Assembly: GCA_902479065.1 (NCBI GenBank) | Contig: CABSNM010000009.1 | Coordinates: 1-64,000 of the forward strand | Direction: 5' to 3' | From: an uncultured Collinsella sp. | GTDB lineage: Bacteria > Actinomycetota > Coriobacteriia > Coriobacteriales > Coriobacteriaceae | Length of the DNA: 64,000 bases | In this document: positions 54,015 through 61,748 of the stretch, piece by piece | Layout: every line of letters starts with the position of its first letter | Numbering within the stretch: position 1 is the stretch's first letter | The notes under the pieces: generated by a model | What the model was told of the DNA's origin: nothing | Databases searched by the model: none | Seen by the model: only the letters and a program-made list of their open reading frames with translations | Translations under genes and position numbers: made by a program

Positions 54015-54214
54015 CATGACGCGGCAGCGTGTTGCCTTGGTGACTAGATGCGAAAGGTCCAAGGCTGCACGAATCGAAGGGACGGCGATAGTTCTATGAT
54101 TCGTTCCACCTCGCGTGCTCGGTGGAACTTTCGGCAGAAACTACGATAACACCTGTACGTTAGTTTTATGGACGAAAGCGGATTTGCGAGGGCGTTTAAT
54201 CGGTAAGCGCCATG

Positions 54215-54326
54215 TTTATACCACTGGCAGAATTGCCGTGGTAAAACTCTTGACAGTTTTACCAATTAGGGTTTCAAAACTGATAGGCTTACGTTTGGTA
54301 AAACGTTTTTAGCAGGTTGTTTACCA
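54215..54326. promoter_or_regulatory. Operator cluster and glgB promoter between glgB and the HAD gene
   Basis: TGGTAAAAC (54239-54247) and GTTTTACCA (54256-54264) form a perfect 9-bp inverted repeat 8 bases apart. A second pair, TTGGTAAAACG (54295-54305) and GTTTACCA (54319-54326), lies further on. On the minus strand -10 TATAAA (54215-54220) has TTACCA 18 bases upstream, inside the first repeat, so a bound protein would block glgB transcription. The remaining ~200 bases of this gap show no gene. Confidence 0.7.
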
Positions 54327-54348
54327 TTTGACATCGAAAGGCTCGTTT

Positions 54349-55038
54349 ATGGATCACATCGCTGCCCCGAGCGTTGCTTTTATTTTCGATTGCGACGGCA
54401 CACTGGTTAATAGCACCCCCGTTTGGGCCTATGCCCAGCCCGAGTTATTGCACCGCCACGGAGTTGACGTGACCGTGGATGACTTTGCCCAATTTGAGCA
54501 CCTGTCGCTGGAGGACGAGTGCCAGGCCTACCACGACACGTGGGGCATTGGCGCGAATGGCGAAGAGCTGTATCGCGAGCTGCGCGAGATTTTGATTGAT
54601 GGGTACTCCAAGGTGCCGCCGCGTGAGGGGCTCCTGGCATTTTTGGAGCAGGCAAAGGCGGCGGGCATTGCCATGTGCGTTGCCACGTCCACGCTGGCCG
54701 AGCTGGTACAGTCCGCGCTCGCTGGTGCCGGGCTTGACGCTTACATGGAGTTTGTTACCACGACGGGCGAGGCAGGACGCTCCAAACAGTTCCCCGATGT
54801 GTACGAGCTGGCGCTGCGTCGCCTGGAAGAGCGCCACGGGTGCAAGTTTGAGCGCGCATGGGTGTTTGAGGACGCTGTCTTTGGCCTTAAGAGCTCTGGC
54901 ACCGCTGGCTTTAAGCGCGTGGGCATCTATGACCCGCACGGCCGCATGAAGCGCGACGAGGTTCGCGACAACTGCGATATCTTTATCGACAGCTATGAGG
55001 AGCTGGATCTGGCCCGCGTGCTTTCGTTTGAGGGATAG
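54349..55038 (+). CDS. HAD-superfamily phosphatase (beta-phosphoglucomutase-like)
   Basis: A 229-residue HAD-IA hydrolase: motif I FDCDGTLV (nucleophile Asp), helical cap ~20-90, motif II at CVATSTLAELV, and motif IV VFEDAVFGLKSSG. It could be a sugar-phosphate phosphatase or phosphoglucomutase. Its location opposite glgB with shared operator sites suggests a carbohydrate role, but the family is too broad to assign a substrate. ATG 54349 has GAAAGG; the earlier in-frame TTG is less likely. The next gene starts 3 bases after its stop. Confidence 0.85.
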   Translation: MDHIAAPSVAFIFDCDGTLVNSTPVWAYAQPELLHRHGVDVTVDDFAQFEHLSLEDECQAYHDTWGIGANGEELYRELREILIDGYSKVPPREGLLAFLEQAKAAGIAMCVATSTLAELVQSALAGAGLDAYMEFVTTTGEAGRSKQFPDVYELALRRLEERHGCKFERAWVFEDAVFGLKSSGTAGFKRVGIYDPHGRMKRDEVRDNCDIFIDSYEELDLARVLSFEG

Positions 55039-55041
55039 GCG

Positions 55042-55689
55042 ATGGCTGTGGCTTGCAAGGTATTAGTTGTCTGCGGCTCGCCCGTGGTGGCGAGCACAGA
55101 TCTGTTGCGAAGGCTAGCAGGGGAGTGCGACCACGTTGTCGCCGTGGACCGCGGGCTCGACGCACTGCTGGGCGCTGGCCTGGGCTGCGACGTATATGTG
55201 GGGGATGCCGACACGGTAAGCGATGCGGGCCGAGAGTTGGTCGATGCCGCCACCGACTTTGAAGTTGAGCGCCACGACCCGTACAAGGACTATACCGATC
55301 TGGCGCTGGCGCTCGATTCCGTCCGCCGTCGCTGGCCGGGTGCCGAAGTGGTTGCGACCTGCGCCACCGGCGGCCGTCCTGATATGGCGCTATCCGTACT
55401 GGGGCTGCTCACAGGCTACGAGGATGCCCCTGTCTGGATTGCCGAAGACAAGGTGGTCGCCCGCATCCTTCGCGCAGGCGAGTCGTGGACCATCGAAGGC
55501 CACGAGGGCAGCACCTTCTCCATCATCGCCATAGCCCCTGGGACGGCGGTAAGCGAACACGGCCTAGAGTGGGAACTAGATCACGCCCCGCTGGGCCTGC
55601 TAGCCGACACGGGCATCAGCAACGTCGTCAGGTCAACAGCCACGATCAAAGTCCGCACCGGCTCCGCCATAGCTTACCTCTACATGTAA
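55042..55689 (+). CDS. thiN: Thiamine pyrophosphokinase
   Basis: A 215-residue TPK, converting thiamine to thiamine pyrophosphate. It shows VVAVDRGLDALLGAGLGCDV, the acidic VGDADTVS, HDPYKDYTDLALALD (a family hallmark KD.TD) and CATGGRPDMALSVLG. The beta-sandwich thiamine-binding C-terminal part is present, ending IAYLYM. It is probably co-transcribed with the HAD gene. The gene symbol follows general use for bacterial TPK. Confidence 0.88.
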   Translation: MAVACKVLVVCGSPVVASTDLLRRLAGECDHVVAVDRGLDALLGAGLGCDVYVGDADTVSDAGRELVDAATDFEVERHDPYKDYTDLALALDSVRRRWPGAEVVATCATGGRPDMALSVLGLLTGYEDAPVWIAEDKVVARILRAGESWTIEGHEGSTFSIIAIAPGTAVSEHGLEWELDHAPLGLLADTGISNVVRSTATIKVRTGSAIAYLYM

Positions 55690-55806
55690 GGTCTATCGCA
55701 TCAGGGTTTTATCGAGACGGTGGATAGAAATAAGCGCTCGAAGAGTGATTATTTCTGCCCCGTCCCAGGAAAACCCGTAAGTAAGAGATTCAACCCAAAA
55801 AAGTCC

Positions 55807-55835
55807 TTGCATCAAAGAAAGTCTTCCCTTATAGT
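55807..55835 (+). promoter_or_regulatory. Promoter of tRNA-Ala
   Basis: TTGCAT (55807-55812), 17-base spacer, TATAGT (55830-55835), 13 bases before the tRNA. Confidence 0.8.
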
Positions 55836-55848
55836 ACTACTTCGTCAC

Positions 55849-55924
55849 GGGGGCGTAGCTCAGCTGGGAGAGCGCTTGACTGGCAGTCAAGAGGTCAGGG
55901 GTTCGATCCCCCTCGTCTCCACCA
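55849..55924 (+). tRNA. tRNA-Ala (GGC anticodon)
   Basis: A 76-base cloverleaf with encoded CCA. The anticodon stem CTTGA/TCAAG holds loop CTGGCAG, anticodon GGC (reads GCC). D-arm TAGCTCAGCTGGGAGAG and T-loop TTCGATC are standard. The third acceptor pair is G-T, the alanine identity G3:U70. Confidence 0.95.
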
Positions 55925-55935
55925 TCGTGAATGCA

Positions 55936-55965
55936 AAGGCCTTCGGTATTCCGAAGGCCTTTTTT
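55936..55965 (+). terminator. Terminator of tRNA-Ala
   Basis: A perfect 11-bp stem AAGGCCTTCGG/CCGAAGGCCTT with loop TATT runs directly into a T-run. The ~270 bases after it, up to the next promoter, show no gene or clear structure. Confidence 0.92.
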
Positions 55966-56233
55966 CATGCCAAAATACCTTGCGCCGCAATCCCTTCCTA
56001 TGCCAACAAGAAGTTGCACAATTTATTTCACATGTCTGTACATAGTTTGTTAGACAAACGCGATTAACAGTGCATCTCTCTGCTCCGTCTGGGCTTCAGG
56101 AACGCCCCTAATCACCGCCATTACCTCAATAAGCTGCATCAATGTGAACAACATCCCAAAACAACACCGTTGAACACGCTAAATGAACGATATGTTGTCC
56201 GTCATTAGCCAAATCAGTTTTGCGACCAGCTTG

Positions 56234-56242
56234 TGCTAAGAT
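56234..56242 (+). promoter_or_regulatory. Extended -10 promoter of the glycan operon
   Basis: TGCTAAGAT is an extended -10 (TGn plus TAAGAT). No convincing -35 is present. Transcription would start near 56249, giving a ~450-nt leader before the NusG-like gene. Confidence 0.5.
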
Positions 56243-56248
56243 ACCTAA

Positions 56249-56700
56249 CGTTACATGAGTTCAACTGCGCTCACGGCTTTAGCAAGCCACAAAGCGCAGG
56301 GTCGATCAGCATCCGGCCGTAACGGCGGTGCTAGAAACACCACGAGCTCCAATAAGAAGGTCATGCGGCTCTTTTAATTTGCTTTGATTTATTTATGAGA
56401 TGCAAATTCTAGAAGTTCGTATGACAAATCGTAGCAGTCCTACAGCTGTTTGCGTGCGGTCCAGTTTTGTTCCCGCTTGACTGGTTCGCACGCAGCCAGC
56501 TGGGGTCGCGGTCATTTTGCGATACACGTCCGCGTCTCTAGCAACTGCACTCATACATACCGTTCACGGTGGGGCAGAGCCACGTGCTTGTCTAACTGGG
56601 CTCAGGGTTTGAATATGGAGCGCCTTCGCGCACAAGCGCCCTGGCGAAGCCATACCCAAACCCCGTGAGCCACACGTAAGACAGAAAGGGGGTGGTGCTC
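56249..56700 (+). ncRNA. Structured leader of the glycan operon (probable antitermination target)
   Basis: Two large hairpins stand out. Hairpin A (56443-56502) pairs CAGCTG, TGCGTGCG and CCAGT with ACTGG, CGCACGCA and CAGCTG, separated by symmetric 2-base internal loops, around a 14-base apical loop. Hairpin B (56599-56671) pairs GGCTCA and GGGTTTG with CAAACCC and TGAGCC and ends just before the ribosome site. A weak GAGC...GCTC hairpin with TTTT at 56344-56375 could be a terminator. No convincing gene occupies the leader. Confidence 0.7.
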
Positions 56701-57210
56701 GTGTGGTATGTGATCCAGGTCATTAACGGTCGCGAAGACGTAATGCGCGAGCGCATCGAGCATGTGGTGCCGGCTGGCGCCATGCAGGAGCTCTTTTATC
56801 CCCAATTTCAAACCGAAATCAAGGTACACGGCGAATGGGTCAACACAACTAAGCCGCTCTTTCCCGGTTATCTTATCTGCGATACTGCAGATCCCCGCAC
56901 CGTGCAACAGTCTTTGTTGCGCATGGACGATTTTGCCCGGGTGCTATCCCAGGACGGTCAGTTTGTGCCGCTGGCAAAAGAAGAGACCCAGCTTATTGGC
57001 GGCTTTACGCATAGGGGAGACCGCGTGGTGCCCATAAGCGAGGCCCTAAAAGACGGCGACCAAGTCGTAGTTACGGCAGGTCCGCTGCTGGGCCACGAAG
57101 GCCTTATCAAAACCATTAACAGACGCAAGAGCACTGCTTATTTGGAGCTCGACTTGTGCGGCCGACGCGTAACTACGCGCGTTGGCCTCGCTGTGCTTTC
57201 GGCGGAATAG
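56701..57210 (+). CDS. NusG paralogue of the LoaP/RfaH type (operon-specific antiterminator)
   Basis: A 169-residue NusG-family protein. The NGN domain spans ~1-105 (WYVIQVINGREDVMRERIE ... LFYPQ ... KPLFPGYLICD) and a KOW-containing C-terminus ~112-169 (DGDQVVVTAGPLLGHEGLIK). LFYP and a start at WYVIQV are typical of LoaP proteins, which bind leader RNA hairpins and keep RNA polymerase reading through long polysaccharide or polyketide operons. GTG 56701 has AAGGGGG at good distance and gives the family's usual start. It is first in the glycan operon, straight after the two-hairpin leader. Confidence 0.88.
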   Translation: MWYVIQVINGREDVMRERIEHVVPAGAMQELFYPQFQTEIKVHGEWVNTTKPLFPGYLICDTADPRTVQQSLLRMDDFARVLSQDGQFVPLAKEETQLIGGFTHRGDRVVPISEALKDGDQVVVTAGPLLGHEGLIKTINRRKSTAYLELDLCGRRVTTRVGLAVLSAE

Positions 57211-57234
57211 CGTGTATTGCGAAACCTTAAAAAG

Positions 57235-57260
57235 GCGATCGCCTAGCCGTGGGCGGTCGC
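57235..57260 (+). other. Hairpin between the NusG-like gene and the sugar transferase gene
   Basis: GCGATCGCC pairs with GGCGGTCGC (one G-T) around an 8-base loop. A second small CCCCGG/CCGGGG hairpin lies at ~57280-57292. No T-run follows, so neither is an ordinary terminator. Confidence 0.6.
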
Positions 57261-57297
57261 TAAACAGAATAGGGAGAATCCCCGGCCCGGGGACGAA

Positions 57298-58131
57298 GTG
57301 TTGGAAGAGAACGTGTCGGATAAAACAGAATATGTAAAGGATGCGCCCGTGGATGCGGCACCGATTGATCAAGTTAGGGATTGGCGGGCAGACTCTCAGA
57401 CTCCTGTTGCTACGGAGTTTCCTCTCCCCGTTGAGAACCCTGCTCCGGCGCAAGGCTTCGTTGCGACAGGAAGCTATAGGGCGCCTGCTGCCGATCCCAA
57501 CGCTGCTGCCCCCAGGAAAGGTGGGCCAGGCTACTTTGCCTTCAAGCGAGCCTTCGACATTGTATTTTCTGCTGTGGTCTGCGCGGTGTTGGCCGTCCCC
57601 GTTGTAGCTGCATGCGTTGCCATTGAGATTGACTCTCCCGGCAAACCGTTTTTCCGTCAAAAGAGAGTCGGTAAAGGCGGTAAGCCTATCTATATTTTCA
57701 AACTCCGCACCATGGTTTCTGATGCTCACGAGCACCCAGAGAAGTACATGACCCCTGAGCAGCTGGCACAATGGCGGCGTGAACAGAAGGTCGACAATGA
57801 CCCGCGCATTACGCACGTGGGCCGCTTTCTTCGGCACACTTCGCTCGATGAGCTGCCGCAGTTCATCAACGTACTTACGGGCGATCTATCCGTCATTGGA
57901 CCAAGGCCTGTGACACTCGAGGAGACCTTCGAGTACGGTGACGCCCGCGACGAAGTGCTTGCATGTAAGCCTGGCATTACTGGCTGGTGGGCAGCGACAG
58001 ATCGCAACGACTCAACGTGGGGGAGCGGTCAGCGTCAGGCACGCGAGCTCTTCTATGTACGACACCAGTCGTTCGGTCTTGACGCTCGCGTGTTTGTAAA
58101 GACCTTCAAGGCGATGAGGAAGGGTAAGTAG
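57298..58131 (+). CDS. Initiating sugar-phosphate transferase (polyprenyl-phosphate, WbaP/PglC type)
   Basis: A ~277-residue monotopic phosphoglycosyltransferase that puts the first sugar-phosphate on undecaprenyl phosphate. After a ~75-residue soluble Pro/Ala-rich lead, a re-entrant helix FKRAFDIVFSAVVCAVLAVP is followed by FFRQKRVGKGGKPIYIFKLRTM, DELPQFINVLTGDLSVIGPRP and KPGITGWWA. The four-helix N-terminal region of WcaJ-type enzymes is absent. Start is GTG 57298 or, with a better ribosome site, GTG 57313. It opens the glycan assembly part of the operon. Confidence 0.92.
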   Translation: MLEENVSDKTEYVKDAPVDAAPIDQVRDWRADSQTPVATEFPLPVENPAPAQGFVATGSYRAPAADPNAAAPRKGGPGYFAFKRAFDIVFSAVVCAVLAVPVVAACVAIEIDSPGKPFFRQKRVGKGGKPIYIFKLRTMVSDAHEHPEKYMTPEQLAQWRREQKVDNDPRITHVGRFLRHTSLDELPQFINVLTGDLSVIGPRPVTLEETFEYGDARDEVLACKPGITGWWAATDRNDSTWGSGQRQARELFYVRHQSFGLDARVFVKTFKAMRKGK

Positions 58132-58971
58132 ATGGGTCGCCCCTCATTCAAGGAATCAAAAACAGCCATCGTGATTATTGCCTGGAACTCGGATCATTTC
58201 ATCGGTGCATGCGTTGAATCGGCGCTTTCTCTAAGATGTCGAACCCTTGATGTCTGGGTTGTGGACAACGGCTCGAGTGACTCCACGCCCGATATTCTTT
58301 CAGCTCTTGCTAAGGACGATAAAAGGCTACACGTTATCTCTGCTGGTAGAAATCTCGGTACAACGGTGTCTCGTAACTTAGTTTTGAAGCAGTTGAGCGT
58401 TGATACCGATTATATTTGCATTCTCGATTCTGATACCGTCGTGAACCAGTCGGCCTTTGAGTGTTTGGCGGCAGTGCTTTCTGATAGCTCTGTCGGGGTT
58501 GTCGGGCCCACGATGATTAACTCCTCCGGCGAGACACAGCTCTCCGGTAGGGCCTTGCCCACTTTGCCTATTAAGCTAGCGAAAGCATTTCCCTTCGGTG
58601 AATTTGCACAAAAGGCCGCTGATTTAGAGATTCCAAGTACTTCAGTTGTACGAGGTCTGCAAGACGTTGGCTATTTACTTTCGGCTTGTTGGTTTATACC
58701 GCGCGAGACTCTCGAAGTCGTAGGCTTTCTTGATGAAAAGATATTCTATGCGCCCGAGGATGTCGATTGGTGCTTGAGATGTCATGAGTCAGGGCTTCGG
58801 GTCGTTCGTTGCTATGAGGCTTACATCGTGCATGAATATCAACGCCTTTCGCACAAAAAGCTTTTTAGTAAAACTAATTTTGAGCATATTAAAGGGCTTT
58901 TATATTACTTTGCAAAACATCGTTATCTGATTAAGGCCCCGGAGCTGCAGAAAGGCCCATTTAATGCTTAG
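58132..58971 (+). CDS. GT2-family glycosyltransferase
   Basis: A 279-residue GT-A glycosyltransferase resembling rhamnosyltransferase-type GT2 enzymes: VIIAWNSDHFIGACVESAL, VVDNGSSDSTPDIL, ICILDSDTVV (metal-binding DxD-like) and FYAPEDVDWCLRCHESG. No TM helix. It starts one codon after the preceding stop. Donor and acceptor cannot be read from sequence. Confidence 0.88.
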   Translation: MGRPSFKESKTAIVIIAWNSDHFIGACVESALSLRCRTLDVWVVDNGSSDSTPDILSALAKDDKRLHVISAGRNLGTTVSRNLVLKQLSVDTDYICILDSDTVVNQSAFECLAAVLSDSSVGVVGPTMINSSGETQLSGRALPTLPIKLAKAFPFGEFAQKAADLEIPSTSVVRGLQDVGYLLSACWFIPRETLEVVGFLDEKIFYAPEDVDWCLRCHESGLRVVRCYEAYIVHEYQRLSHKKLFSKTNFEHIKGLLYYFAKHRYLIKAPELQKGPFNA

Positions 58972-59031
58972 TAGGGATCTTATTTTCTTTTACATAGATG
59001 CCTTGGGCCGTTCTTGCCTTGGGGGCAATTT

Positions 59032-60198
59032 ATGAAATATCTTTCACGGATTCTCGCGTCAAACCATCGTTCTGATGGAATTCATGTCCTTTGTTATTCT
59101 GAAGCTTGGGGACAGGGCGGTGTTGAGACGTTCCTAATGTCGATATTTCGACGTTGGCAGGGTAAGGGGTTCTATTTTACGCTTTTCTCCTGCTGGGACT
59201 GGAACCTTGCGCTAGATGCTGAACTCGAGGCATTGGGGATTGATCGTTTCACAGTTTTCCCCGACAGCAAGCCCGGGCAGGTGAAGCGCCTTTGCGAGGG
59301 CTCTGCTGCTTTCGGTGCGTTAATCAACGAGATTCGTCCCGACGCCGTCTACGTTAACACCATGAACGGGATGGGCTTCCTTTATTCCGAGGTCGCACAG
59401 AAACACGGCGTTCCTGTGCGAGTGGTGCACTCGCACAACTCGGCCTTCGGGTCAGGGCAGGCTGTCGTCAAGGCCGTCATGCACAGCTTCGGCAGGGCCG
59501 CGTTCGGCGGTAGCGCCACTGTTCGCCTCGCCTGCTCCGCCGACGCAGGGCATTACCTCTTCGGTGCCCGCCCCTTCGAGGTCGTGAACAACGGCATCGA
59601 CACTTCGCGCTTTGCCTTCGACCCTGCTGCTCGCACCGAGATTCGCTCGCGTTTCGGCATTCCACAAGACACGGTGTTGTTCGGCAGCGTGGGTCGCATC
59701 GCAGAGGCGAAAAATCCGCTTTTCCAGATAAGGACTTTCGCCGAGGTCTTACGCGCCGTGCCCGGTGCTTACTACCTGATGGTGGGTGACGGCGATATGA
59801 AGGGCCAGGTTAAAGCGTTGATTCGGGAACTCGGTATCAATGACAGAGTGATCATGCCTGGCTACCTTCCCGATCCCGCCCCCGTTTACTCAGCCCTCGA
59901 TTGCTTCCTTATGCCCTCCTTATTCGAAGGTCTTGCCATTGTGTGCATTGAGGCACAATGCGCGGGATGCCGCATTGTGTGCTCCGAGGCTCTCCCTCCT
60001 GAGGCCCATGTATCTGATGCCGAGGCCTTGCTGCCGCTTTCCGCCGGTGAGCGAGCATGGGCTGAGAAGGCAGTCGAGATGTCGTACATGGATGTTGACA
60101 GGCCTGCGTACGCTGCGTCGGTGCGTGAGGCAGGCTTCGATGCCGATGACACTGCCCGAATAGTTGCTGGAGTTCTAATAGGAGGTAAAAATGCCTAA
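59032..60198 (+). CDS. GT4-family glycosyltransferase
   Basis: A 388-residue GT-B enzyme: N-terminal GGVETFLMS acceptor loop, FGSVGRIAEAKNP at the start of the C-terminal Rossmann domain, and the donor-site motif MPSLFEGLAIVCIEAQCAG. ATG 59032 is preferred over an in-frame ATG 18 bases upstream, though neither has a strong ribosome site. The last 8 bases overlap the licD-like gene. Confidence 0.9.
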   Translation: MKYLSRILASNHRSDGIHVLCYSEAWGQGGVETFLMSIFRRWQGKGFYFTLFSCWDWNLALDAELEALGIDRFTVFPDSKPGQVKRLCEGSAAFGALINEIRPDAVYVNTMNGMGFLYSEVAQKHGVPVRVVHSHNSAFGSGQAVVKAVMHSFGRAAFGGSATVRLACSADAGHYLFGARPFEVVNNGIDTSRFAFDPAARTEIRSRFGIPQDTVLFGSVGRIAEAKNPLFQIRTFAEVLRAVPGAYYLMVGDGDMKGQVKALIRELGINDRVIMPGYLPDPAPVYSALDCFLMPSLFEGLAIVCIEAQCAGCRIVCSEALPPEAHVSDAEALLPLSAGERAWAEKAVEMSYMDVDRPAYAASVREAGFDADDTARIVAGVLIGGKNA

Positions 60199-61012
60199 TT
60201 ATTTGACCCCAAACGAAGTTAAGGCAGAGGAGCTCGCAATGCTTGTCGAGTTCGGGGACCTTTGCAAGAGGGAGGGGCTTAAATACTCGCTCGCTGGCGG
60301 CACGCTGCTGGGTGCGGTGCGTCATAAAGGATTCATCCCTTGGGACGATGATATCGATGTGTCCATGCCACGTCCCGATTTTGATAGTCTGGTCGCACTT
60401 GCGCGCTCAGGGGCTTTGCCGATAAACCGTTCACTTGAACCTTATTCGGGCAACTGGGGACATCCGGTTTTTCTGAAATACATTAATCGCAATATCGCTG
60501 TGGATGCCCATTACGAGAACGGGGAAGGCTTTCTCTGGATGGACGTTACTCCCGTCGAGGGGCTTCCCGCCGACGAGAAAGAGCTTGCTCGCATATACAA
60601 GCGAGCTGGTAGGCTCCAACGGATTCTCATGTTCTGCAAAGCAGACTCTAAGGAAGGAAAGACACGGCTGAAACGCGCTTTTAAGCGACTATTTGTGCCT
60701 GTTGTAAATGCTGTAGGGGCTTTCGATCGCTCGATCTCCAAGCTGGACGATCTGGGAAGGGGATGCGTTTTCGGGAGCACCCCTTGGGTTGGCTGCACAG
60801 TATGGGGTCTATACGGAACGGGCGAGCGATACTCCTACTCGGGCTGGGAAGAAACTGTTCAACTCGAATTTGAGGGACAGAAGCTTAACGCGATTTCCTG
60901 CTGGGATGCTTATCTTTCGGGTCTCTACGGCGACTATATGCAGCTGCCACCCGAGGACAAGCGCATAACGCATGAGATTAAGGCATGGAGAACCAATGAT
61001 ACTGAAAAATAA
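60191..61012 (+). CDS. LicD-family nucleotidyltransferase-fold transferase
   Basis: A 273-residue LicD protein: LKYSLAGGTLLGAVRHKGFIPWDDDIDVSMPR is split as GGTLLGAVR plus the DDDID metal triad. These enzymes transfer phosphocholine or another CDP-linked phospho-group onto glycans such as teichoic acids. ATG follows AGGAGGT. It overlaps the next gene, a cytidylyltransferase, by 17 bases, which suggests the CDP donor is made alongside. Confidence 0.9.
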   Translation: MPNYLTPNEVKAEELAMLVEFGDLCKREGLKYSLAGGTLLGAVRHKGFIPWDDDIDVSMPRPDFDSLVALARSGALPINRSLEPYSGNWGHPVFLKYINRNIAVDAHYENGEGFLWMDVTPVEGLPADEKELARIYKRAGRLQRILMFCKADSKEGKTRLKRAFKRLFVPVVNAVGAFDRSISKLDDLGRGCVFGSTPWVGCTVWGLYGTGERYSYSGWEETVQLEFEGQKLNAISCWDAYLSGLYGDYMQLPPEDKRITHEIKAWRTNDTEK

Positions 61013-61748
61013 AGATACCTCAGTGACCGCCGTAATATTCGCCGGCGGTGTCGGGACGAGAATGCATTCGAAGGACCTTCCGAAGCAGTTCCTTCGCATA
61101 CATGGCAAGCCGATAATTGCGTGGACTATAGGCGTCTTCGAGAAGACACCTCGCATCGACAATGTCGTTGTTGTGTGCAATGCCAACTGGCTCGACTACT
61201 GCCAAAGCATTATTAGCGAGTTCAGTCTGAACAAGGTAAGAGCCGTTGTCGCTGGTGGCGAGACGGGTCAGCTCTCCATCCACAACGGCCTTTTGGCCGC
61301 AGCGAAACTATCCGACCCGAAGAAGACGGTAGTACTCATTCACGATGGCGTTCGTCCTCTCATCGATGCAGGCACCATCGAGCGCAACGTGGCCTCGGTG
61401 GAGGAGTTTGGCTCCTCCATCACATGCGTTAAGGCGAAGGAGACTATCTTGGTTAAAAGCCACGACGGAGTAGAGATCGTCCCACGTGAGAACGTGTTGC
61501 TGGCTCGTGCCCCGCAGGGATTCTGGTTGAGCGACATCCTGGCCGCACATAAAATGGCACTTGACGCGGGCGAAACTGGCTGCATCGACTCTGCAACAAT
61601 GATGAAAGCGCAGGGAAATGACTTACACCTAATCGTTGGGCCCGATGAGAACATAAAGATAACCACTCAAGACGACTACTATTCGATGCGCTCCATCCTT
61701 GATTCACGCGAGAACAACCAGCTATATGCAGAGGGGGAAGATGAATAA
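60996..61748 (+). CDS. IspD/TarI-like cytidylyltransferase
   Basis: A 250-residue nucleotidyltransferase: FAGGVGTRMHSKDLPKQFL (CTP-binding loop), VLIHDGVRPLID, and a DSATMM near residue 195. It resembles IspD but, with the LicD and epimerase neighbours, is more likely to make CDP-ribitol, CDP-glycerol-like or another CDP-activated polyol for surface glycan. ATG 60996 has GGAG 6 bases upstream. The IspD housekeeping role cannot be excluded from sequence alone. Confidence 0.85.
   Translation: MILKNKDTSVTAVIFAGGVGTRMHSKDLPKQFLRIHGKPIIAWTIGVFEKTPRIDNVVVVCNANWLDYCQSIISEFSLNKVRAVVAGGETGQLSIHNGLLAAAKLSDPKKTVVLIHDGVRPLIDAGTIERNVASVEEFGSSITCVKAKETILVKSHDGVEIVPRENVLLARAPQGFWLSDILAAHKMALDAGETGCIDSATMMKAQGNDLHLIVGPDENIKITTQDDYYSMRSILDSRENNQLYAEGEDE

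Noticed and set aside
55925..56230. Possible small gene between tRNA-Ala and the glycan operon promoter
   Set aside because: Short frames lack ribosome sites and resemblance to known proteins.
56334..56344. GGCGGTGCTAG resembling the RfaH ops element
   Set aside because: Only the GGCGGT part matches, the element is DNA-directed in enterobacteria, and the NusG paralogue here looks LoaP-like rather than RfaH-like.
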